Below are positions 53,788 through 64,000 of a DNA stretch of 64,000 bases, one piece after another (position 1 is the stretch's first letter; every line of letters begins with the position of its first letter). This stretch comes from Primulina eburnea (taxonomy: Eukaryota; Streptophyta; Magnoliopsida; Lamiales; Gesneriaceae), in contig NC_133104.1 of assembly GCF_022965805.1 (NCBI RefSeq), forward strand, positions 22,839,308 to 22,903,307. Reading direction: 5' to 3'. Position numbers and translations under genes: made by a program. A model generated the notes under the pieces. That model saw only the letters and a program-made list of their open reading frames with translations. It had not been told where the DNA came from and did no database searches.

Positions 53788-55940
53788 TGAAAGGGAATCG
53801 GTTACGGTGACCGGAAGCGCAACGGATGTTTAAAAAATCAAATTTTTAGGGAATAAATTTCGGCCACCAAGAGTATAATGTGTAGCAAATACAAAAACAC
53901 CATTGTCATACATAGGGTGTAAGAAAATCGTTACCTATCAACCTCTTGAGGTTGATGATGGCTCCAACTAAGGTGTAAACACCTTAGCTCTTGAATGGCA
54001 TGAAGAAATCTACAAGCTCTCCTCCAAGTTCTTGAATCTTTCCTTCAAATTAAGCCCACCACCAACTAGGTAGATCCCCTCATATTTTGCACTAGAAAAA
54101 TATGAGGATTTTTCAAAGAGAAGTGTAGTGTTCCTCAACAAATTGAAGAACAAAAATGAGAGAAATATTTGGAGAGAATTGTGTGAAGTTTCGGCGATGA
54201 GGGAGTGCAAAGAGGGGAAGGGAGACTTGTCTTGATCCTTGAAAAAGTTGAGGCATAAAGTTGCATGCCATGCCTTGAAAACTCAAAAAGTAGTCTCCCA
54301 ACCTTTCACCTCCCATGCATGCATATTATATGGTTTTTATCAAAATAAAAACCATGGACTAAATTTAATTATCTCAAACATATTTGAGACTAATTAAACA
54401 TTAGTTGAATTTACCCAAGTCCCACTAGTTAAATAATTAATTTAAATTGAGCTCTACAAGACTCAATATAATTTAATTAATTCAAGACTTGAATTAATTT
54501 AATTATTTGGACTCTACTAGGTCCACTAGTGTTTAATTAATTCAACACTTGAATTAATTTAATTTAGTACATAATAATGTTTATGAAAATTACAATTTTC
54601 AAACACATTATTCACTTGGCCAAATTTTAATTTAGGAACATTTCCATAAATTAAAATTTACATTTCTCTCATAGAAGTCATACTTCTATTTTTCTTTACA
54701 CTTATAAACTCATTTATAAGCCGTTCAACACATTGAACTATTTTCTCCTTTATAGAAATCATACTTCTAATTTTCCTTACGCTTATAAACTACTTTATAA
54801 GCCGTTCAAAACATTGAACTATTTTTACTTCTCGACGGGATCTAGAAAGCTAGTACTTGTGTGGCCCTCAATGGTTCACTGATACAACTAGCCGTGGGTT
54901 CACATCTCAATGTGATTCGGACTAAACATGTCCTTATATGAGCATACCCCAATTGCTCCATTCTTACTTATCAACTCCTTGATAACAAGAACGTCAGAAC
55001 TCAAGTCTGATAATACCCAACCAATCATGTTAAACGCCTAGCAGCATCGCTTACATGATTCCCTAGGTATCAAATGATAGTGCCTGCAAGAACCATTCAA
55101 TTATGGTTAGCGTACAATACGGTCCCTTCAACTCGTATATCCCGATCGATTCGACAACCATTGGTTTATCGAGAGTTGTCAATGAATCGATACTATGTGT
55201 CATGTCGTAGTTGCATCAATGGTGTAATCTATGAAACCCCTTTCATAATTACAACCATACTCTGGCCAGAGATTTCAACCTACATACACATGATAACACA
55301 TAGGATATCCATACCCGAAGGTAAGCGGTGAATCCCCGACTACAATGCATCGACTCCTATGTGTTTCGACAGAACACCCAACCTTGCCACCTGATGACCC
55401 CATGAGAGTCGGTAAACAAGTCAAAGTGTAATTCTAGCACATAGAGTCTCAATGTTGTCCCGGGTCATAAGGACTAATTCTGTACAACCATAAACTAGGA
55501 CGTTTCCACTCGATAAGTGAGAACCACTTGGAAAGTCCTTTAATGGAGGGTTGTTCAGTGCACTCTACCAGGAGCACCTATCTGCATGCTCGGACATCAC
55601 AATGTCCCCTACCAATGAAACATGGTACTCACATCGCAGATACTAGTCTCTAACTCGAGCGGCCTATATCCTTCTTAGTGGCGGCTGAATCGACTAGGAA
55701 CCGTTTAGAATATACAGTATTACAAATATGAGTTTCATGATACTCATCATATGAGCATCTCATATTCTTTCTACTATTTGTATATTCAAGGGCTTTATCT
55801 ATGCAACTAGCATGGGTATACAGATAAAGATGTGCCAAAATAATAATTTTCAAATATTACTAAAATAAAGATTGCTTATACATAGAGTTTCATTGTGAAC
55901 ACTCGGCCAACACATGGCTCGACGGGCACCTACTCTAACA
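53788..55940 (-). repeat. Element I 5' LTR (2,153 bp)
   Basis: It has the same length and termini as the 3' LTR and contains the same AT-rich hairpin run (about 54325-54820). A few point differences and single-base indels separate the two copies. Confidence 0.95.
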
Positions 55941-57174
55941 ACCACTAGTCCTCTGTTGCGCCCGAAGTCACCACGCTATCACGATCTCATCTCTGTCTCG
56001 ACCCAGATCCTTCCCCACCTGATGTTATGCACACATACAGACATAACAACAGCCGGAAACTCCGGTGAGAACAAATCCTAGTATAAACATGTATACATGT
56101 ATATAATCAATCTAAAACATGAAACATGCTATTATGAATGACATCCATATAAACATGCAATGCGAATCAAACCATGTCTGGACTCGACTAGACTAGAACT
56201 CTAGGGATCCCGGTGTGAATAAGACGATCTATCACCTACCCTCCCAATCGGGGTGACGGTACGTCTTATTCCTAGACTTCGGCCTGATCTGTATCCACAT
56301 CTACAATAGGAGAATAATCTTCCCCTAAGCTGTGATATCACCGAACATCTAGAAGTTTGACTGTTTCTGTCAAGACTCTCTATCTTAAATGCAATGCATA
56401 ACAATCTGTGAACAATGCATAATTATCTCAAAAGATTCGAATACAATTCTATAAACAAATCACAATCATATTACAATATAAACAACAAATATAGTATGTG
56501 ATTTTTGTTGGGAAACTCAAATGAGATCTCGTTTGAGTTGTATCTCCCCACACAAACATGCATTATACCTTTCTCGTCGTTAAACCTTTATCGATGTCGA
56601 GGTCTCGATGTCAAAGTCGTCGACACCAATCTGAAATGGCAATGTGATATATATTTTATCAATCTCTAATCCTACCAAGATATATATACAATCTGTAACT
56701 AGTCTTGATACAATTTGACAGCATAACAACGGATTCTCGATATACCGATTAGCTCCATAACCATACTCAATAATACACATAATTCTCAATTCATAATCAA
56801 TCTTATCACCATGTTCCATTCTAGAATTCTGCATATATTCAGTCATATACATACTGAAGTTCTAAAACAATCGCATATAAAATCCTTCTCTCAATCTGTT
56901 TGCGAATATAAGTTCACAATAATCACTAGAACACATATTCATAACCATATCAGAATTTCTCCAACACCTAAACTTCAAACCATGCTGGAACTTAAAGAAA
57001 CTTACATCTTCTTGTAGCCAATGATGCTAGGAACAAGAATCTCTATTCGGTATAAAAATCGGATGGCTAAATATTACGAAATCTTGCCTCAAACTTTGAA
57101 GAAACTTGAGGAATTCTAAGGAGCTCTCGGTCGGTCTGTTGCTGGAATGAAAAAAATGAAGATTCAGGTCAAAT

Positions 57175-57186
57175 CTATATATATAT
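57175..57186 (-). promoter_or_regulatory. TATA box of J LTR
   Basis: A TATATATATATA stretch lies about 50 bp from the GC-palindrome array, the same position as in the B and K LTRs. Confidence 0.6.
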
Positions 57187-57234
57187 GTGCCATGTGTCAG
57201 CTTGAAAAACAAAGGTGGACTTCTCGCATGCAGC

Positions 57235-57515
57235 ACCGCGGGTGCGGTCACGTTAACACCGCGGGTGCGCTATGCTCTCGGCAACCCTATCATTTTTCCC
57301 AAAATAGCGACCGCAGGTGCGGTCTTGTCACCGCGGGTGCGGTCTTTCTGCACCGCGGGTGCGGTGATGCTACGAATAAAATCTGCCAACTTACTGTCCA
57401 TGCACCGCGGGTGCGGTCTAGGTTGCACCGCGGGTGCGGTGTGGCTTCGGTTTTTCTTGCTAAATTCTATCATTGCATGACCGCGGGTGCACTCCTGTTC
57501 TGGGCGCGGGTGTGG
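57235..57515 (-). promoter_or_regulatory. GC-palindrome array in J LTR (9 units)
   Basis: Units start at 57235, 57258, 57310, 57330, 57352, 57404, 57427, 57480 and 57503. Steps are 23, 52, 20, 22, 52, 23, 53 and 23. The sequence is ACCGCGGGTGCGGT with variants ACCGCAGGTGCGGT and ACCGCGGGTGCACT. Confidence 0.78.
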
Positions 57516-57721
57516 TCTTGCAAACTCTTAATTCTCATGTCTTTTCTCCTCTCCTCGCACTTCATGCATTCCCATATCTTCCAAGTATCATTTTAATGAA
57601 AACTAATAATCTCGAGCCTTACATTTCTCCCCCTCTAAGAAATGATTTTGTCCTCGAAATCTCAGGCAATTTTCAAATATACATGATAAGTAATGTAATC
57701 AATACTGAAAATTTACTTACA

Positions 57722-59104
57722 TCATGTAAATAATTCGGGATGTTTCTGTTGCATATCCGCTTCTGTTTCCCAAGTCGCTTCCTCGATGCCATGACGACTC
57801 CATTGGACTTTCACTAACGGAATAGTCTTCGTCCTGAGCTTCTTTTCTTTCCGATCAAGAATTTGTATCGGTTGCTCAACATAGCTCAAGGTCTGATCAA
57901 GTTCAGCTTCGTTAGGCTGAATGACATGAGATATATCTTGTATATACTTACGCAACATTGACACATGAAAGACATCATGTATCCCGGATAACGAAGGAGG
58001 AAGAGCAAGTCGATAGGCTCGGTCGCCAATCTTCTCTAAGATTTCGTAAGGACCAACGTATCTAGGAGACAACTTCCCATGCTTGCCAAATCTGACCACG
58101 CCTTTGAATGGGAAAATCTTTAGAAACACTCTGTCTCCTTGCTCGAATACCAATGGTCTACGTCTGACATTGGCGTATTTGGCTTGCCTATCTTGTGCCG
58201 TCTTCATTCTCTTCTGAATGATTTTCACCTTCTCAGTCATGTCACGAATCATATCTGGCCCAAGTTCTGGTACCTCTGAGACGTCATCCCAATATAGTGG
58301 AGATCTGCACTTCTTGCCATATAAAGCTTCAAACGGTGCCATCTCAATGCTTGTCTGATAGCCATTATTATAAGAAAATTCACAAAGAGGTAGAGAATCT
58401 TGCCAACTTGTGCCAAAATCTAACACTATGGCTCTTAACATATCCTCTAAAGTCTGGATAGTCCGCTCTGACTGTCCGTCTGTCTGAGGATGATATGCAG
58501 TGCTTAGGTGCAGTGTCGTACCTAAAGCCTGCTGTAAACTGTGCCAAAAATGTGAAGTGAATTGTGGATCACGATCTGATACGATAGACTTCGGCAAACC
58601 ATGCAATCTGACTACCTCTCGAACATATATCTCCGCCATCTGATCATGCCGATATGTCATCCTGTATGGAATAAAGCAAGCTGATTTGGTTAATCTGTCA
58701 ATAATGACCCAAATCGCATCACAACCTTTAGATGATCGAGGTAACTTCGTCACGAAATCCATGGAAATGTGATCCCATTTCCATTCTGGAATGGCTAAAC
58801 TTTGAAGTAAACCTCCGGGCTTCTTCCTCTCAGCCTTCACTTGCTGGCAATTCAAGCACTTAGACACAAATTCTGCGATATCTGACTTCATCTCCTTCCA
58901 CCAGAACTGTGTCTTTAGATCATTGTACATCTTTCGGCCACCAGGATGAATGCTAAACCGACTACAGTGTGCTTCTGATAAAATCTGATGTCTCAAATCT
59001 GAAACATCTGGCACGACAAGACGGTTATTTACATACATCACATGATCACGTACCTGGTATTCTGACAAATGCCCTGATCTGACCATCTGAATCGATCTCT
59101 GCAC
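57722..59104 (-). CDS. pol: Element J pol: integrase with chromodomain (open)
   Basis: This 460-codon open segment is the C-terminal part of pol, and its first Met is not a natural start. The zinc-binding ligands H46, H53, C83 and C86 are present ([11 protein letters not shown] to CLNCQQ). The catalytic core has D116 (SMDFVTK), D177 (VSDRDPQF) and E213 (GQSERTIQ), spaced D-35-E. The C-terminal [19 protein letters not shown] block lies at about 345 and the chromodomain ([22 protein letters not shown]) at about 405-430. Chromodomains steer integration to particular chromatin. All known active-site residues are intact, which is unique among gypsy copies in this window. The preceding stop near 59137 separates it from RNase H. 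Confidence 0.93.
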   Translation of the reverse strand: MQRSIQMVRSGHLSEYQVRDHVMYVNNRLVVPDVSDLRHQILSEAHCSRFSIHPGGRKMYNDLKTQFWWKEMKSDIAEFVSKCLNCQQVKAERKKPGGLLQSLAIPEWKWDHISMDFVTKLPRSSKGCDAIWVIIDRLTKSACFIPYRMTYRHDQMAEIYVREVVRLHGLPKSIVSDRDPQFTSHFWHSLQQALGTTLHLSTAYHPQTDGQSERTIQTLEDMLRAIVLDFGTSWQDSLPLCEFSYNNGYQTSIEMAPFEALYGKKCRSPLYWDDVSEVPELGPDMIRDMTEKVKIIQKRMKTAQDRQAKYANVRRRPLVFEQGDRVFLKIFPFKGVVRFGKHGKLSPRYVGPYEILEKIGDRAYRLALPPSLSGIHDVFHVSMLRKYIQDISHVIQPNEAELDQTLSYVEQPIQILDRKEKKLRTKTIPLVKVQWSRHGIEEATWETEADMQQKHPELFT

Positions 59105-59137
59105 ATTCTGATCCGTTCTTTGTGCTTCTTTAATCCT

Positions 59138-60122
59138 CTAAATCAAATCAGTTTCAACATGAATGGAAGCAAGTCGCAGTGGCCTACTTTCTGTATCAAA
59201 TTCTAATCCAGACAAACAACAATTTTCAACTAGCTTTGTAACACCTATCGTCGATAAGGATAAAGAACAAACCTTTCGACTCAAGGCGTCTGCGGCTGCA
59301 TTTGACTTTCCTGGATAGTATTTGATCTCACAATCAAAGTCTTTCAGCAGATCAAGCCATCTACGCTGTCTCATGTTCAGTTCTGATTGAGAAAATAGAT
59401 ACTTCAGGCTCTTGTGATCGGAGTAAATCTCAAATTTCTCGCCATAGAGATAATGATGCCAAATCCTTTAATGCAAATACGATAGCCGCCAGTTCAAGAT
59501 CGTGAATGGGGTATCGAACTTCATGTGGCTTCAGTTGTCTCGAGGCGTATGCGACCACATGACCTCGCTGCATAAGAACACATCCCAAACCTCTGTGAGA
59601 GGCATCACAATATACAACGAAATCCCCCGTACCTGAAGGTATTGTCAGTACTGGAGCACTGGTCAACTTCTTCTTCAATTCCACGAAGCTAGACTCACAA
59701 TCCTCAGACCATATAAATGGCGCATTCTTTTGTGTCAATTTGGTGATTGGTTCTGCAATACTGGAGAAATCTTTGATAAATCTTCTATAGTATCCTGCCA
59801 GACCCATGAAACTGCGTATCTCTGGCACAGAAGTCGGTCTCGGCCAGTTGATCACAGCTTCTACTTTACTTGGATCTACAGCAATACCATCTCCGGATAT
59901 GATATGTCCCAAGAAGACAACTCGATTCAACCAAAATTCACATTTTGACAATTTAGCATACAGTCTTTCATTCCTCAAGGTCTGTAACACAATTCTAAGA
60001 TGTTCTGCATGCTCATTTCTGTTCTTTGAATACACCAGAATGTCATCAATAAAGACAATCACAAAATCATCCAAATACCTCTGAAAGATTCGGTTCATCA
60101 AGCTTAAATACCGCTGGAGCAT
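59138..60122 (-). pseudogene. pol: Element J pol: reverse transcriptase C-terminal part and RNase H
   Basis: After a 2-base loss near 60085, the frame encodes [21 protein letters not shown], with the catalytic palm motif [11 protein letters not shown], then [20 protein letters not shown], the connection [17 protein letters not shown] and RNase H ([32 protein letters not shown]). One inserted base near 59468 shifts the frame again before the HYLYGE codons. The RNase H tail [16 protein letters not shown] is in 59374-59138. The RT and RNase H catalytic residues are retained. Confidence 0.92.
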
Positions 60123-61246
60123 TTGTTAAACCAAAAGGCATGACAATAAATTCGTAATATCCATACCTGGTTCGAAATGCTGTCTTCGGTATGTCTACAT
60201 CTCGTACTCTGAGCTGATGATATCCAGATCGCAAATCAATTTTAGAATAAACAGAAGATCCCTGTAATTGATCAAATAAATCGTCGATGCGCGGCAATGG
60301 ATATTTATTATTCACTGTCTCTTTGTTCAATTGCCGATAATCTATACACAATCGCATCGATCCATCTTTCTTTCGCACAAAGAGCACTATTGCGCCCGAA
60401 GGAGATACACTAGGACGGATATATCCCTTGGCTAGTAGATCTTCTAATTGTGCTTTCAGTTCTTTCAATTCAACAGGCGCCATCCTATACGGAGCTCGAG
60501 ATATAAGAACAGTACCTGGCATAAGATTTATGCTAAAATATACCTCTGGAGCTGGAGGTAACCCTAGTATCTCATCTGGGAACACATCTGCAAACTCCCG
60601 TACTACTGGCAAATCTGCCAATGCCGGGCTCGACTTCTGTACATCTACAGCATAAACAAGGAACCCATCTGCTCCTTTCTGCAACAACTTATTCATAGTC
60701 AAAGCCGAAATCAAGGGAATCCGAGATCTGGAACCCTTACTGTAGAATTTCCACTCTTCTGCCATTTCTGGTCTGAATCTGACAATCTTGTAGAAACAAT
60801 CCACGGTGGCTCTGTACTTAGTTAACATGTCAATTCCCACAATGCAATCAAAATCAGCTAACCCAAGTACTATGCAATCTAGATCAATTTCATGACCCTC
60901 AAATTGTAAGATGCAATGTCTAACCGTAGTTACCGATATCAAACCACTTCCCAACGGAGAAGTAATAGACACTACATCCAACAAAGACTCAACAGGCAGA
61001 GAATGCAATAATGCAAATCGTTCTGAGATGAATGTATGCGATGTACCCGTATCTATCAATATATAAGCGGGATAACCGCAAAGAAAACAGCTACCTGCTA
61101 TGACATCATCTGGGGCATCCTGTGCTTGCTCCTCTGTCAATGCAAACACCTGAGCCTGTTGTCGAGGAGGTTGGCTCACGGTCTGGCTACCTCTGGCTCT
61201 GGGCTGCGTCTGTATCTGTGGTGGCTGAAAGGAGTGAACAGATGAA
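60083..61246 (-). pseudogene. pol: Element J pol: aspartic protease and RT N-terminal part
   Basis: It is in the same frame as gag, separated only by a TAA at 61251-61249. It contains [20 protein letters not shown], the protease active site [17 protein letters not shown] (DTG kept, with Thr for the usual Ala), [22 protein letters not shown], the linker [20 protein letters not shown], and RT from [18 protein letters not shown] to [20 protein letters not shown]. The frame ends at the 2-base deletion near 60085. A single-nucleotide change and one small deletion therefore account for the loss of this frame. Confidence 0.92.
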
Positions 61247-61248
61247 GC

Positions 61249-62196
61249 TTACCTCTCAGGCTGAGCTACGGATGCAGATGACCCTGCACCTTGAAATCTC
61301 TGTGAGCTTCTTTGGGGACACACTTTGGCGAAGTGCCCCTGTTGTCTACATATGTTACATCTTCCCCCTACCCCCTGGCACTGCTCTGTGGCATGCCTGC
61401 CACCACAAGAACTACAATATACACCCGTGTACCTTGCACTCTGATCAAAACCACTCTGTCTGGATCCACTGGAGCTTGACGAACTGCTCCCTGGTCTTTT
61501 AAACTGCTTCCCTTTTGCTTTCAACTTATCTTTCCGCCCCCTGCTACTACCACCGGTATCGAATCTAGGAGGAGGTTGCACTGGAGGTAGTGGCGGTCTC
61601 GGACTTGGGGCAACATACGGAACACTCCGTTGCCTAAGCATTCTTGCCTCTGCTCCTTTGGCACGGTTCAAGGCCTCAGCGAAATTGTTGGGTCTTCCAG
61701 AATTTACCAACGTAAAGATATCGGCATTTAAGCCGTTTATAAACTGATCTGCCACGGCGTCATCACTACCTGAAACATGAGGTGCAAAGCGAAGCAAGGA
61801 AGAAAATTTAGCAACGTACTCTTCGATGTTCAATTGTCCTTGCCTCAAGTTTGCAAACTCAGCACCTTTATCTTTACGGTAGGATATAGGAAAGAATCGC
61901 TGATAAAACTCTGTCTTGAACATTTTCCATGTAATCTCCGTGCCACGCTGTTCCAATGCTCTTTTGATATTCAACCACCAATTCTTAGCCACGTCTTGCA
62001 GTTGATGGCCAATGAGTTTCACTCTTTTCTCATCACTGTATTCTAGAGACTCGAACAACATCTCGATATCCTCCAACCAGCTTTCACATTCGATTGCATT
62101 TTCGGTACCCCGTAAGGTAGGTGGTCTGAAAGACTGGAATCGTTTTAACAGAGTCTCCATGGGTGTAGCAGTAACGTCCATTGGATCCTCGGATGT
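61249..62196 (-). pseudogene. gag: Element J gag, N-terminus cut by K
   Basis: The open frame runs from the K junction (62196) through MDVTATPMETLLKRFQSFRP, ECESWLEDIEMLFESLEYSDEKRVKLIGH, YRKDKGAEFANLRQGQLNIEEYVAKF, DQFINGLNADIFTLVNSGRP, a serine-rich tract and the zinc knuckle CNICRQQGHFAKVC (about 61345-61305). It stops at 61251-61249. The first about 25 residues of the family (MPPRR...) are missing because K inserted here, and the codons upstream of the junction belong to the K LTR. Apart from that it is intact. Confidence 0.92.
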
Positions 62197-64000
62197 TGTG
62201 GGGACCCGGACGCTAATCATCTTCTTAATCGTCGTTGGGATTTAATTATCAGTTCTGATAAACAGGATCTAAATTTTTTTTCTTTTTAATTTATAACTGC
62301 GGAAGGTAATGGACTCTAAATACTATACATGTTTGTATATAAAAATACAAATTCAGTATTAAAATACAATAATGTACAACCTTCTAATCTAAGGTTTAAA
62401 GTTCTAGTAGTAAAGTCCAATCTACTGTAAGTCCGGAATCACCACGCTAAACTCGTCTTCTCGCATCATCTTCTCGACCCTGATCCAGCCCCACCTGTTG
62501 TCCTGCACACATACAAAACACGACAACAGCCGGATAACTCCGGTGAGAATAAATCCCAGTATAAAACATGGTAAGCATGTATATACACAAACTAATTCAT
62601 AAAACATGAGATCATGTATAAACACAATATATTTCATAATCTATGAAATTAAGCATGCAGCTCCAATCAGATAAACATGCATATAAACAATCTAAATCAT
62701 AAAACATGCTAGCACAACTGAAAGCAATAACGATGGGTCCCATGATCTAGGAGCCACATCCATATAAGTATGAAATCCTAATCAAATCATGTCTAGACTT
62801 GACTCGATCTGTAACTCTAGGGATCCCGGGGTGAATAAGACGTCACTGTCTGTCACCTACCCTACCAATCGAGGTGCTGTACGTCTTATTCCTAGACTTC
62901 GGCCTGATTTGTATCCGCATCTACAATAGGGGCGGTGATCTTCCCCTAAGCTGTGATATCGCCGAACGTCTAGAAGTCTGCCTGATCTCCAGACTGTCCT
63001 ATCTTAATGCATGAATACAAAATCTGTAAACAAGCATAATCATCTTAATGCAATGCAACATGATCTGTAAACAAAGCATAGCAAGATTTGCATACAAGTT
63101 CTATAAACAAATCTATAAACAAGAATATAGTATGTGATTTATTGGGCAACTCAAATGGTGATCTCAATTGAGTTGTTTCTTCCCGAATATCACATGAATT
63201 ATACCTTTGTCGTCCCCGTCCGAGGAAGACGAAGTCTTGAAGTCCAGTCTGTCCATATCCGATCTGAAATGACAAAACCAAATACACTGTATCACTGTGT
63301 AGCTCAATTCACAATCTGTGCTGATCAATACTCAATTCAGTATACAATCTGATCAATGTCTGAACAAGATACAATCTGAGTCGTATCAATAATATCCCGA
63401 TATAATCTAAATCATATCTGAATCTGATTAATCTGTTCAAGCATATGAATATCTAACAAATACATCCTCAGAGATGCTGAAATACAAAACACCGACATAC
63501 GATATTCTTTCTTTGATCTGACTTCACATATCTACTGAATAATCTATCCAGACATACAAGAATAATCATCTATTCATTCTTCAATCAAGAACAATACAAA
63601 TCTAGTGTTTGATCCCAATCAATATCTTTCGAAAATCATAACAATTACAGAAACAGTCTGTTCTTTAATCTGACTTCAATTCTATAATGTCTACGGTAGT
63701 ATAAACGTCATATCTGAATCACATGCAATTCTAGCAACATCATATTTCCAAAATACTGCAAAACGTAATGAAACTTACGTCCTTGTGTAGCTCTAGGCGA
63801 GAGGAGTTCAGAACTAACGTCGGATTCGAATTCTGCTACACGGTTTCTTCACAAATCAATTTAGAACCTCACGAAGACAAGTTTTCTCTCCAACCTTCAA
63901 TTTCTGCTTCTTTCTCCTCTGAAAGACACGAGTTCCACTTATATATATACTACATGCATGTTCAAAATCGTGGCATAGTTCTTAGCTTTGCACGTCACAC
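62197..64000 (-). repeat. Element K 3' LTR (incomplete at window end)
   Basis: The LTR ends GGGTCCCCACA on the minus strand at 62197 and continues past the window. Its sequence is closest to the B LTR (GACCCGGACGCTAATC at the end), not to the J LTR, so it is a separate insertion in J gag. It contains stem-loop 1 (62495-62502 with 62522-62529), stem-loop 2 (62834-62843 with 62881-62890, 10 bp perfect) and a TATA box near 63944. The palindrome array is expected just beyond 64000. The left flank is GATGT. Confidence 0.88.
63939..63949 (-). promoter_or_regulatory. TATA box of K LTR
   Basis: CTTATATATATAC occupies the family TATA position, followed (in + coordinates) by ACATGCATG, the same context as in B. 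Confidence 0.6.

Larger units (their letters stand above)
46591..55940 (-). mobile_element. Element I: complete Ty1/copia element lacking the integrase core
   Basis: I is 9,350 bp with two LTRs of identical length (2,153 bp), which by eye differ at about 1 percent of positions. The flanks are ACCAT (46586-46590) and ACCAC (55941-55945), a 5-bp duplication with one mismatch. On the minus strand it has a primer site, a long leader (53787-52024), gag, protease, an integrase tail without the catalytic core, RT and RNase H. This is the Ty1/copia gene order. It is inserted in the J 3' LTR and is one of the youngest elements in the window. Confidence 0.95.
46363..57623 (-). repeat. Element J 3' LTR, split by copia element I
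   Basis: The LTR consists of 46363-46590 and 55941-57623, net 1.91 kb, like E. It ends GGGTCCCCACA (minus strand) at 46363 and begins TGTAAGGCTCGAG at 57623, where the complement of a polypurine tract follows. It contains stem-loop 1 (56019-56029 with 56042-56052, one mismatch), stem-loop 2 (56218-56226 with 56262-56270), a TATA box and nine GC palindromes. 55941-57000 otherwise shows no coding potential. Confidence 0.9.
46363..62196 (-). mobile_element. Element J: Ty3/gypsy chromovirus, minus strand
   Basis: J reads from gag at 62196 (its N-terminal codons, primer site and 5' LTR are separated by K and lie outside the window) through protease, RT, RNase H and integrase to a polypurine tract (57640-57624) and the 3' LTR (57623 to 46363, interrupted by copia element I). 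Its 3' LTR is homologous to the E LTR and its pol is the best preserved here, with two frameshifts and two stops. It inserted into the G integrase. The left flank is TAGAG. Confidence 0.92.

Noticed and set aside
62150..62220. Natural start of J gag at 62220
   Set aside because: The first codons fall in the K LTR (from 62197). Relatives start with MPPRR about 25 residues upstream of MDVTATPMET.

Overview
This window is repeat-rich, heterochromatin-like plant DNA, most likely from a eudicot. Essentially every base belongs to an LTR retrotransposon or to an older element broken open by one. I see no host gene, rRNA or tRNA gene. The plant origin rests on tRNA-iMet primer sites, gag-pol proteins of plant Ty3/gypsy chromovirus type with integrase chromodomains, and a plant-type Ty1/copia element. 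I cannot name the species.

I use letters for the elements. G (- strand) is the oldest scaffold. A piece of its 3' LTR lies at 28077-28245 and its integrase at 45420-46362. Into the G LTR went L (-). L holds D (-), and D holds A (+, itself carrying B) and C (-, complete). The L 5' LTR also holds H, a copia solo LTR. Into the G polypurine tract went F (+, 28255-45414, perfect TCACC duplication). F holds a solo LTR of the C family (perfect TTGTG duplication) and E (+, complete, 33550-42210). Into the G integrase went J (-, 46363 rightward). The J 3' LTR holds the complete copia element I (-, 46591-55940), and the J gag is cut by K (-, from 62197 past the window end).

Region by region: 1-7403 is element A with B inside; 7404-21540 is D with C inside (9076-16939); 21541-28076 is L with H inside; 28077-28245 is a G fragment; 28255-45414 is F with a solo LTR and E inside; 45420-46362 is G integrase; 46363-62196 is J with I inside; 62197-64000 is the K LTR. 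Each element encodes, or once encoded, Gag (particle), protease, reverse transcriptase/RNase H and integrase. Almost all copies carry stops, frameshifts or deletions. The best preserved are J, F and E.

The most unusual signal is in the LTRs. Just upstream of the TATA box, several gypsy LTR families carry arrays of short GC-rich imperfect palindromes. Their spacing is nearly constant (pairs about 23 bp apart, pairs repeating every 65-76 bp), but the palindrome sequence differs between LTRs and is even exchanged within a family. Two stem-loops further downstream in the LTR show compensatory changes between elements. The copia LTR has its own run of AT-rich hairpins ending at its TATA box.
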